From: Bacillota bacterium
GTDB taxonomy: Bacteria > Bacillota > Clostridia > Lachnospirales > Lachnospiraceae
NCBI GenBank assembly: GCA_023443225.1
Contig: JAEZVF010000011.1
Location: 1-16,055, forward strand
DNA: 16,055 nucleotides
Direction of reading: 5' to 3'
In this document: one piece after another, positions 8,305 through 14,527 of the stretch
How the letters are laid out: each line of letters starts with the position of its first letter
Position numbering within the stretch: position 1 is the stretch's first letter
Notes under the pieces: model-generated
What the model was told of the DNA's origin: nothing
Databases searched by the model: none
Seen by the model: the letters and a program-made list of their open reading frames with translations, nothing else
Program-made: the position numbers and the translations under genes

Positions 8305-8399
8305 AAAATAATATGCGACGTTGATAATGCCATAAGTGTAGGTATTAGCCAGCTTTTTTGTCGGCTTCGGCGCATATTGTTTTTCGGTACATAACCATC
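8305..8399. repeat. RIT right inverted repeat
   Basis: This is the partner of 4915-5008 in opposite orientation. The outer end ATAACCATC is at 8391-8399. The inner AATAATATGCGACG (8307 onward) and CGCATATTGTTTTT (about 8371 onward) form the same arm pair as in the left repeat, about 60 bases apart. Confidence 0.88.
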
Positions 8400-8400
8400 A

Positions 8401-8420
8401 TTATGTGACGTGTCACATAA
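8401..8420. repeat. Perfect 9-bp palindrome abutting the RIT right end
   Basis: TTATGTGAC and GTCACATAA are separated by two bases (GT), starting two bases outside the inverted repeat. The inner part TGTGA-N4-TCACA resembles Crp-type half-sites but with shorter spacing. It may be an old operator of the truncated Fic gene or part of the insertion site. Confidence 0.6.
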
Positions 8421-8827
8421 CACTTGTTATGGAGAATATCATAGTCGGTGGTATATATCGAAATGAAGAGGTTTTTATTAGTGGTGCCAGCCACACACCG
8501 CCTACAAGAAATGAAATGTATACTCAGATAAAGAATTTCTTTGCAGATTTAATGTATAAGAAAGAATTGAATCCAATTGAACTAGCAGCATGGACACATG
8601 CAGAGTTTGTTAGAATTCATCCGTTTCAGGATGGTAATGGTAGAACATCAAGACTGATTATGAACTATCAGCTGATGAGCTGTGGTTTTTTACCGATTTC
8701 TATAGCAAAAGAAAAACGATTGGATTATTATAATGCATTAGACAAATATGTAGCTCATGGTAATCTAGAGGATTTTACAAATATGGTTGCGGAATTGGAA
8801 GAAGCACTGATAAATATATCTCTATAA
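8405..8827 (+). pseudogene. Fic-domain protein, 5'-truncated at mobile element
   Basis: The frame runs from GTG 8405 (or ATG 8429) to the stop at 8825-8827. The C-terminal Fic core is complete: YRNEEVFISGASHTPP corresponds to the flap/target-binding region, and residues 72-80 are HPFQDGNGR, matching the catalytic HPFx(D/E)GNGR motif with its histidine and phosphate-binding loop. Fic enzymes transfer AMP or another nucleotide-derived group to protein side chains. The protein is about 140 residues, whereas Fic proteins of this type usually have a further N-terminal region; no inhibitory (S/T)xxxE(G/N) helix is visible. There is no convincing ribosome binding site before GTG 8405, and the RIT end lies 5 bases upstream. 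The natural 5' end has apparently been lost, so activity is doubtful although the catalytic motif survives. Confidence 0.8.
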
Positions 8828-8891
8828 TACCAGAATAGAACCAATCACATAAAATATAAAAAGTATCCATAGAGTTTATGAACATTAAAAT

Positions 8892-8928
8892 CTTCTGCTT
8901 TTCGAATTTTTTGAGGCAGAAGTTTTTT
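8892..8928 (+). terminator. Rho-independent terminator after Fic gene
   Basis: CTTCTGC (8892-8898) and GCAGAAG (8916-8922) form a perfect 7-bp stem followed by six T (8923-8928). It lies 65 bases after the Fic stop codon. Confidence 0.85.
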
Positions 8929-8981
8929 AAAATTTTAGCAGAAATAATTTTGCAATATTTGTGCAAAATTGAATAGTAAAT

Positions 8982-9010
8982 TTGACTTGTGCGTATAATA
9001 TTAGTATAAT
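8982..9010 (+). promoter_or_regulatory. Sigma-A-type promoter of RloA/RloB operon
   Basis: TTGACT (8982-8987), a 17-base spacer and a perfect TATAAT (9005-9010) lie 44 bases before the ATG at 9055. A second TATAAT sits inside the spacer but is not suitably spaced from the -35. Confidence 0.85.
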
Positions 9011-9054
9011 TTAATTGTGATTTTGCATTAAAATTGCAGAATGGAGATAAAAAT

Positions 9055-10383
9055 ATGATTTTAGAATTCAAAACTAAGAATTATAAGTCTTTTGTTGATG
9101 AAGCTGTGTTTTCTATGACTGCAGCACCTAAACAAAAGGGGCTAGATTATAGCTTGCTAGTTAGAAAGACAAAAGGGAAAAGTGTAAAGGGACTGTGCTC
9201 GTCAGTTATATATGGACCGAATGCATCAGGTAAAACTAATATTATTGGTGCCATGGACACTTTTAGGGCTATTGTACTTAGGGGTCATATTCGAAATTCA
9301 GAAGATCAATCTTCACCGAATCAAGCTTCAAGTGCATTAGAATTGATACCTAATAATATGGAAAAATGTTCTGAGCCTGTTTTATTCTCTATAGATTTCA
9401 TAGAAAATGATTTGTTGATTCATTATGAAGTGAGCTTAGACTTAGGATGCTTTTTAGATAACAAATACACAAGAAAAGTATTTAGAGAAGAGCTTCACGT
9501 AAATAATGAAAAGATATTTGTCAGGGATGACAAGTTGTTATTTGGGGATTTTAAGAATATAAGCCGATTCTTAGCTGATAACATTTATAGAAATGAAGAT
9601 AGCATCATTGAAATATCAAAGAACAGTTTAAATGATGAAGAGCTGTTTTTGATGAATGGGTTTAAGCTGATAATTAGCCAAAGCTTTGTTAAGCTGATCA
9701 CTAATTGGTTTACAAACAAGTTCATGGTTATCTATAGAGAGGATTCACTACAACTTATCAAACGATTTGTCGACCCACAAAAACAGACTGTTTATGTTGA
9801 GACAACAACAAATAATGCAGCAAAGCTGTTTGGGATCAATTCAAATACACTGGGATATGTAATAAGCGAAAATGAGGCTGATGCAAAGCTATGCTCAATA
9901 TTTAAAAACATGAAGGATCAAAAGAATGCAATTGTTGCTGCAGAAATATTTGAATCATACGGAACGATTCGTTTCGTAAACATATTTCCTTTAGTAATAA
10001 GAGCTATTTTGACAGGCGGTACTTTAGTAGTTGATGAGTTTGATGCATCAATCCATCCGATGGCGCTAATGAGCATAATCAATGTATTCCACAATGATGA
10101 GATTAACGTAAATAATGCACAGTTGATTTTTAATACTCATAATCCGATATTCTTAAACTCCAACATCTTTAGAAGAGATGAGATAAAGTTTGTAGAACGA
10201 GATGATGGCAACAATAATAGTGTATTATACTCCCTGTCTGATTTTGGAACTACCGGCGAAAAGGGTGTTAGAAAGCACGAAGACTATATGAAAAACTACT
10301 TTGTCAGCCAATACGGTGCGATAAAAGATATTGATTTTACACCAATCTTTGAGGAACTAATCTCGAGAGAAAGAGAGGTGTAG
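9055..10383 (+). CDS. RloA/AbiLi-like AAA ATPase
   Basis: The start is ATG 9055, with GGAG eight bases upstream; an earlier TTG at 9034 lacks a binding site. The 442-residue protein opens MILEFKTKNYKSFVDEAVFSM, typical of the ABC/SMC-like AAA_15/AAA_21 ATPases of COG1106. Walker A is GPNASGKT at 54-61, Walker B is TLVVDEFDASIHP at 323-335, and a switch-type histidine sits in FNTHNP (about 362). The middle is divergent, as in OLD-like and RloA proteins. The next gene begins one base after the stop and is RloB-like, so the pair matches RloA/RloB, equivalent to the two-gene AbiL abortive-infection system of lactococci. The ATPase is expected to regulate the partner's effector activity. The function is inferred from family and gene pairing. 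Confidence 0.85.
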   Translation: MILEFKTKNYKSFVDEAVFSMTAAPKQKGLDYSLLVRKTKGKSVKGLCSSVIYGPNASGKTNIIGAMDTFRAIVLRGHIRNSEDQSSPNQASSALELIPNNMEKCSEPVLFSIDFIENDLLIHYEVSLDLGCFLDNKYTRKVFREELHVNNEKIFVRDDKLLFGDFKNISRFLADNIYRNEDSIIEISKNSLNDEELFLMNGFKLIISQSFVKLITNWFTNKFMVIYREDSLQLIKRFVDPQKQTVYVETTTNNAAKLFGINSNTLGYVISENEADAKLCSIFKNMKDQKNAIVAAEIFESYGTIRFVNIFPLVIRAILTGGTLVVDEFDASIHPMALMSIINVFHNDEINVNNAQLIFNTHNPIFLNSNIFRRDEIKFVERDDGNNNSVLYSLSDFGTTGEKGVRKHEDYMKNYFVSQYGAIKDIDFTPIFEELISREREV

Positions 10384-10384
10384 A

Positions 10385-11044
10385 ATGGCAAAATTAAAGC
10401 AAACGAAGAAGTACTATTTTGGTGTAGAAGGCGAGACTGAACAATGGTATTTAAAATGGCTTCAAAGTCTCATAAATGAAACTCCAGAATCTGTGTTTAA
10501 GGTTTCCTTTGATTGCCCTGTTCAAAAGAATCCTTTAAAGCGTGCCAAATCAATTGTCGTGACAGGAAAAACTGATATATATCATATTTCTGATTATGAA
10601 AGTGATGAAGATGTACATGTAAGAGAGTTCAGAGAAACAATGGATAACATGAAACAAGCAAAAGACTAAGGTAAGCAGATAAACTATAAATTTGGGTATT
10701 CAAACCTAACTTTTGATTTATGGATTGTATTACATAAGTCAAACTGCAATGGTTCACTAGCTCATAGGAGATTGTACTTGCCACATATTAACCGTGCATA
10801 CGGTGAAAATTTTGAAAATATGGATGAATACAAACATGAGAACAATTTTAAAAGAATCCTGAGCCAATTGACTTTGCAGGACGTAAGAGATGCCGTTGAA
10901 CGCGCTAAACAGATCATGAAAAGAAATGCAGAAAATGGATATGTTTTGCAAGAGTATAAGGGGTACAGGTATTTCAAAGAAAATCCTTCTTTAGCAGTTT
11001 GGGAAGTTATTGAAAGAGTCTTGGTAGAGTGCGAATTGGTATAG
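10385..11044 (+). pseudogene. rloB: RloB-like (AbiLii) protein with one internal TAA
   Basis: The gene starts one base after the ATPase, with GAGAGGTG inside the end of that gene as binding site. Codons 1-94 read MAKLKQTKKYYFGVEGETEQ onward. GVEGETEQWYL carries the acidic residues (Glu15, Glu17) typical of the RloB fold, which resembles TOPRIM nucleases. Codon 95 is TAA (10667-10669). The same frame then continues without a break through KFGYSNLTFDLWIVLHK, the RloB signature with the SNxxFDLWxxLH motif, to the true stop at 11042-11044, for 219 codons in total. A single T-to-A change (TTA to TAA) would explain the stop. Unless it is read through, the nuclease-like partner is lost and the defence system is probably dead. 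A sequencing error is possible but less likely for a substitution. Confidence 0.85.
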
Positions 11045-11069
11045 CTGAATATTTAGGAAGGATTAATTC

Positions 11070-11115
11070 TTGACAATTTTGCTTATGAGAAATATTAGCA
11101 AAGCAGAATTGTCAA
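11070..11115. repeat. 15-bp inverted repeat upstream of recombinase remnant
   Basis: TTGACAATTTTGCTT (11070-11084) and AAGCAGAATTGTCAA (11101-11115) match at 14 of 15 positions around a 16-base loop. The left arm contains TTGACA, with TATTAG 17 bases downstream (11093-11098), so it may be a promoter inside an operator. No T run follows, which argues against a terminator. Confidence 0.55.
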
Positions 11116-11182
11116 AATTTCTCGCTTTATAGATATGATTTTGTATAATAGAAAAGTCAAAATCAAATCTGCAAAGGAGAGA

Positions 11183-11759
11183 ATGAAAGTGCAACAAACT
11201 AAAGTCATTACAGTTATTCCGCCTGATCCAAAATATGATTCACATATTAGGATTGAGCAAAAGCAATTGAATGTGGCCGCTAACTGCAGAGTCAGTACAA
11301 GATTTGAGCAATGTTCGAAAGAGATACAGCTCGTCATATCCTTTAAGTGGACTAATTGTTTGTGGAGAATGCCAAAACGTATACCACAGAGTAACCTGGT
11401 GGAATAAAAGTGGGAAGTCGTATGTCTGGCGATGCCGGGAGCGATTAAAAAATGGAACTAATAAATGCAAAAAGTCGCCAACGATAAAAGAAGCAATAAT
11501 GTTGGGATTGCTCGTGGAATTGTTTAAATCAATTTTAGATACAACAGTTAGTGAAGCAACGGCATATTTGATGAAAACAAAAGCTGCGTTAAAGAATTAC
11601 CTATTACCAGATAAATTAGAATTTGATATAATCGATATAACCAAAGCTGTACTGAATGAGACGATTGATAAGATAGTCATCAAGGATGAAAGAACTGCAA
11701 CGGTGTACTTTAAATCCGGATTAATTATGGAAAAAGACTTTATCAAGACAATTGAATAA
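11183..11759 (+). pseudogene. Large serine recombinase, internally deleted
   Basis: The N-terminal fragment (ATG 11183, or GTG 11189, after AAAGGAG) reads VQQTKVITVIPPDPKYD and then NVAANCRVSTRFEQ. That is the start of a conjugative-element serine recombinase, with the catalytic serine in CRVST. At about 11302-11315 the frame changes and the sequence jumps to the C-terminal part: KRYSSSYPLSGLIVCGEC is the entry to the zinc-ribbon domain, with a second cysteine pair in WRCRERLKNGTNKCKK, followed by a helical tail ending IKTIE. Family members have about 500 residues, so some 300 residues, including most of the catalytic and recombinase domains, are gone. It is a dead integrase, marking the former presence of an integrative element. 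Recognition of both ends is confident. Confidence 0.8.
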
Positions 11760-11774
11760 TTGTTCAGAATAAAG

Positions 11775-11805
11775 CTCTCAAACCACAAAATATTTGAAAG
11801 TTTTA
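11775..11805 (+). terminator. Weak terminator after serine recombinase remnant
   Basis: CTCTCAAA (11775-11782) pairs at 7 of 8 positions with TTTGAAAG (11793-11800), followed by TTTTATT. It is short but sits 15 bases after the stop codon. Confidence 0.4.
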
Positions 11806-11934
11806 TTGCGCACAATTTTTACTGACTGGTAAAGTTGTAGCAGCACTTCAAAGTGCCTGACAGAAATGATATACTTCTGATCATAAAGAGCGGAGGTTAA
11901 GATTCAAAAAAGCGGATTATATAAACTGTTTTTA

Positions 11935-12300
11935 GGAAAAAATACCCCTCCGCCAAGGAACCAATAGGTCTTCACGACATCATTTTTGTCTACTCAAGGC
12001 ACGTTTAGGTGGTAACACAGCTTGTGAGGGAGAGAAGAGACTGAAGAGAAGCTACTGTACCATCCATGCAAGGCACGCCCAAGAAGCTGAGGTGAAGACG
12101 AAAACTGATTGGTTACGGGCTACTGCTAGAAGAGTATAATTCTGATGACAAGATAGTGGTTAATGTGTCATTCTGACACATCGAGATAAAAAGTAGGGTT
12201 TGACCACAAGATGTTGTGGTTTTGGAGTGAATTTGGGGCGAAAATTGAGCGAAAAAATGCTCTTTTTGCCCCTTGAAAATGGGCTAAAATATAGATGACA
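11935..12300 (+). ncRNA. Putative structured RNA element, copy 2 (full form)
   Basis: This is the longer relative of 988-1210 and contains many helices. The two-part closing helix pairs AACCAAT (11959-11965) with ATTGGTT (12108-12114) and GTCTTCAC (11968-11975) with GTGAAGAC (12092-12099). Local hairpins are GACA/TGTC near 11976-11990, CACA/TGTG near 12018-12028, ATGTGTCA/TGACACAT (12163-12170 and 12174-12181), CCACAA/TTGTGG near 12204-12219, and GGGGC...GCCCC (12235-12272). CAAGGCACG occurs twice (11995-12003 and 12069-12077). No reading frame spans it. Copy 1 keeps the flanking blocks but lacks about 120 central bases, including the 3' strands of the closing helix. I do not recognise a known RNA family: group II domain V, RNase P and tmRNA signatures were not seen. 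Strand follows neighbouring genes. RNA status is an inference from pairing. Confidence 0.5.
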
Positions 12301-12328
12301 AAGGGTGAATCAATAGATTGGAGGGTAT

Positions 12329-12688
12329 ATGAACATAGAATTGAATTAATATGAAATTCAAAAATTTATTCATAAACATGGTGTTGATATATATGAGATT
12401 TGCCCTTGTGGTTCATAAGAAAAGAAAGAGTATAAGTGGTGTTGCAAAGAAGGAGCTATTAAAACGGTGTCTCTTGCTAGTACTTTCAATGGATTCTGTA
12501 ATACTCATGATAGAGAATTATTCTCAGTAATTGAAGGAAATAATCAAATAACATACTCACCTGAACAAAAATATGCGCAGAGCCAATTACCTGTTAAAGC
12601 AATTGACCCTTTAAAAAATTCAGTTTACTGTTCTACCCCAACTATTGACATAGAACCGGTTTTTGTTTTGGCGCTGGCAAAACTGTGA
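12329..12688 (+). pseudogene. SEC-C zinc-motif protein with two internal stops
   Basis: One frame from ATG 12329 (GGAGGG upstream) reads MNIELN, TAA, YEIQKFIHKHGVDIYEICPCGS, TAA, EKKEYKWCCKEG and on to LALAKL, stop. The CPCGS...KEYKWCC sequence is the SEC-C zinc-binding motif (CxCGS followed by KxxxCC), and GFCNTHDRELFSVIE is the segment that usually follows in stand-alone SEC-C proteins. The later part (YSPEQKYAQSQL) drifts from the expected family pattern, so further small frameshifts are likely and the C-terminus is probably lost. SEC-C motifs bind zinc and occur in SecA and in many uncharacterised proteins, some linked to stress or defence. It lies 29 bases after the structured element and is almost certainly non-functional. 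Confidence 0.75.
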
Positions 12689-12836
12689 ATATATATTGGA
12701 ATAAGTTGGACATGATCATATTTGCAAAATGTTCTATTAAGTTCCGTTTGTAGGATTTAGATGATTATTCAGCCTCCAATAACCCCGTTCTCCCGGCATC
12801 TCCTATGCCCAAATGCATGAGAACCGTCCCTATGCT

Positions 12837-13775
12837 TCATTCTTCACCAAATCGCTTTATTTCTTTAGGTAATACAGGAGCCTTACCCTTCAAGGTTTGG
12901 AAGACAGGAGCATTTTCCAGCCCCTTGAGATAACATTGATCTACCGGCCTACCTGCCTCTTTAAAATCTCTGAGCATTTTAAAGAAAGGGAACATACCCA
13001 AAAAGCCGTTTTCCCGGGCTCGTTTTACTTCATCCAAATTCAAGGACACCATAAAAAATGATTCCGTTGAGCCAAGTTCCTCAATCACCCGACCTTCCGG
13101 ATCACATACACAAGAATGACCCATACCCATAGGAGCCGCCTGGTTCACGCTCACAATAAAACATTGGTTTTCCTGGGCTCTAGTTTGGCAAATGGGTACA
13201 TTGTTCCGTAATCCACCGATCCAAAACCCTTGGAAGGTGGGCTTAATAATAATTTCCGCCCCATTAAGAGCCAGGTTTCGTCCGATTTCAGGAATTTGAC
13301 CGTCGGCACAGATCATAATACCGATCTTTCCTACGTTTGGTATCTCATAGACTGGAAAATCAAATCCTGGAGTAGATGGCTCCAAAGGATGAGGAATAAA
13401 AACTTTACTATACTTCAGTACAATTTCTCCCTCAGGAGATATTAAGACGGAGGTATTTAATGTTCCTTCCACACCTTTCCTCTTTTCAATCATGGAACCA
13501 GGAATAAGCCATTTCTTATATTGTACAGCCTTTTTGCATAAAAATTCAGTTGCCGGACCTGGTATTGTTTCCGCAAGTTGATTCCAGTTTAAAGAATCAC
13601 ACCCGTTCAGATACAATTCAGGAAAAACAATCAAATCAATGGTAGGGTTGAGCATACAAATATGATCAATATAAAAGGACATTACGGACAGATGGTCTTT
13701 TTTTCTTGCTTCAACATCAGGATTCATACTAGTTGACGCTACCTGGACGATTCCAATATTAAAAAACTTTGACAT
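12837..13775 (-). CDS. Nitrilase-superfamily carbon-nitrogen hydrolase (amidase-like)
   Basis: The 312-residue protein carries the full Glu-Lys-Cys triad of the CN-hydrolase fold: Glu53 in VFPELYLNG, Lys124 in KYSKVFIPH and Cys156 in IMICADGQIPE. The segment PHPLEPSTPG after the lysine and the tail of about 50 residues beyond the core recall aliphatic amidase and formamidase-type members rather than plant-type nitrilases. The enzyme is expected to be cytosolic and to hydrolyse an amide or carbamoyl compound to acid and ammonia; the substrate is not readable. The start at 13775 has GGAGGGAG seven bases upstream. The gene stands alone, with its own promoter, an operator-like palindrome and a structured leader of about 135 bases, so expression is probably regulated. 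It looks intact, unlike many neighbours. Confidence 0.9.
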   Translation of the reverse strand: MSKFFNIGIVQVASTSMNPDVEARKKDHLSVMSFYIDHICMLNPTIDLIVFPELYLNGCDSLNWNQLAETIPGPATEFLCKKAVQYKKWLIPGSMIEKRKGVEGTLNTSVLISPEGEIVLKYSKVFIPHPLEPSTPGFDFPVYEIPNVGKIGIMICADGQIPEIGRNLALNGAEIIIKPTFQGFWIGGLRNNVPICQTRAQENQCFIVSVNQAAPMGMGHSCVCDPEGRVIEELGSTESFFMVSLNLDEVKRARENGFLGMFPFFKMLRDFKEAGRPVDQCYLKGLENAPVFQTLKGKAPVLPKEIKRFGEE

Positions 13776-13805
13776 GGTAAGTCTCCCTCCTAATTAGTTT
13801 TAAAC

Positions 13806-13907
13806 AGACGAGAAATGAAAATAAAGCCGGGACAAAGTCCGGCTAGATTAGACACATTTATAAAAGATCTGATACCGCGGCTCAGCTCTGTCTAACTCAT
13901 TTCGTCT
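13806..13907 (-). ncRNA. Candidate structured 5' leader (riboswitch-like) of the amidase gene
   Basis: On the minus-strand transcript the leader folds as a three-way junction. The outer helix pairs AGACGAAATGA (13907-13897) with TCATTTCTCGTCT (13818-13806), with a two-base bulge. One arm pairs TTAGACA (13895-13889) with TGTCTAA (13854-13848) and has an inner CTGA/TCAG hairpin. The other arm is AGCCGGAC/GTCCCGGCT (13844-13825) with one bulged base. It ends about 30 bases before the start codon. No known riboswitch consensus (purine, TPP, SAM, guanidine, glycine) was recognised. The pairings are visible; a ligand or switching function is inference. Confidence 0.5.
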
Positions 13908-13919
13908 CTATTATAGTTA

Positions 13920-13948
13920 ATTATACAAAATAAGCCAATTATAGTCAA
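13920..13948 (-). promoter_or_regulatory. Promoter of amidase gene
   Basis: Read on the minus strand: TTGACT (13948-13943), a 17-base spacer and TATAAT (13925-13920). Transcription would start near 13912, just ahead of the leader's outer helix. A second TATAAT at 13915-13910 is not suitably spaced from the -35. Confidence 0.85.
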
Positions 13949-13981
13949 TTGTTAACAATTTAAGGATAGTGTCAAGACACT
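13947..13981. promoter_or_regulatory. Two palindromes at and upstream of the amidase -35 box
   Basis: AATTGTTAACAATT (13947-13960) is a perfect 14-base palindrome overlapping the -35 by two bases, a good place for a repressor. A second inverted repeat, AGTGTC-AA-GACACT (13968-13981), lies just upstream. The binding protein is unknown. Confidence 0.6.
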
Positions 13982-14527
13982 GTTTAAAAAAGATATCTCC
14001 GTCAAAGATAAGAACAAGTAATCCCTTATGAAACTAAATTACCACAATATTGTTCTTCTATAATAGCAACTTCTGTGGCAGCATATTTATCCGATGTGAT
14101 AACTATTGGCATGTAGTTATGAGGAGAGGAGAGAACACTTTTTAGCCGATTTCTTATCGCGGTTTAAATTTTATAAGAATAAAAAGCTAACTCAAAAATT
14201 TACGGAGGCTAGGAAACACTCACCCATAGTTTAAATCTAGGTATTAACTAAAGATGGGTATTTTGGGGTTGAATATAGATAGTTTCTTCTTGAAATTGGT
14301 GTGTGGAAACTTAAATATATATGAATTTGAAGCATTAAAAAAAACTAAAATGCGAGCAAGCAAATGAAGAAATACCAGTTGTAGAGATTATCATAGATAG
14401 GGTATACGAATTAATGATTTCTATGAATAAGGATGTTATAATTTAACATGGAGTAAGTAGGAAGTCCACACTTAGAAGGTGGTAGGAGTATATTACTAAA
14501 ATGGAATGAAGCAAAGGAGGAGATGAA
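13982..14527. other. Gene-poor AT-rich stretch
   Basis: No full gene is supported. Two short open pieces may be gene remnants: minus strand from about 14114 to 14028 (MPIVITSDKYAATEVAIIEE, ending YCGNLVS), and plus strand from about 14353 to 14446 (NEEIPVVEIIIDRVYELM, ending NKDVII). Neither was recognised. A TATAAT at 14437-14442 could serve the gene at 14528 but lacks a good -35. Confidence 0.45.

Larger units (their letters stand above)
4915..8399 (-). mobile_element. Recombinase-in-Trio (RIT) element, decayed
   Basis: Three consecutive minus-strand tyrosine recombinase genes with overlapping ends (7015-8226, 6017-7010, 5014-6045) fill the space between two inverted repeats of about 95 bp (4915-5008 and 8305-8399). 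Total length is about 3.5 kb. This is the layout of RIT elements, in which RitA, RitB and RitC are translated as a coupled array with no other cargo. The left end interrupts a small gene at 4570, and the right end abuts a Fic gene lacking its 5' part. RitA has one internal stop and RitB two frameshifts, so the copy is probably immobile unless helped in trans. Its GC content is visibly higher than that of its flanks, consistent with acquisition from elsewhere. Confidence 0.88.
11760..12328. other. Intergenic stretch holding the long structured element
   Basis: No coding sequence is convincing here. Bases 11760-11934 hold a weak terminator-like hairpin and otherwise nothing recognisable. Bases 11935-12300 are the longer copy of the structured repeat. 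A ribosome-binding-site-like GGAGGG (12320-12325) precedes the SEC-C pseudogene. Confidence 0.6.

Noticed and set aside
8401..8420. Crp binding site
   Set aside because: The half-sites resemble TGTGA/TCACA, but the spacing is four rather than six bases.
9034..9054. TTG start for the RloA-like ATPase
   Set aside because: No ribosome binding site before TTG 9034; ATG 9055 has one and gives the typical family N-terminus.
10667..10669. Programmed readthrough of the RloB TAA
   Set aside because: No evident recoding signal; a single TTA-to-TAA change is the simpler explanation.
11935..12300. Group I or group II intron
   Set aside because: No GTGYG-type start, no domain V-like GAGCCG hairpin with GAAA loop and no paired GACTA/TAGTC P7 core were found by eye.
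13806..13907. Known riboswitch class (purine, TPP, SAM, guanidine)
   Set aside because: The three-way shape is reminiscent of purine riboswitches, but none of the conserved core sequences are present.
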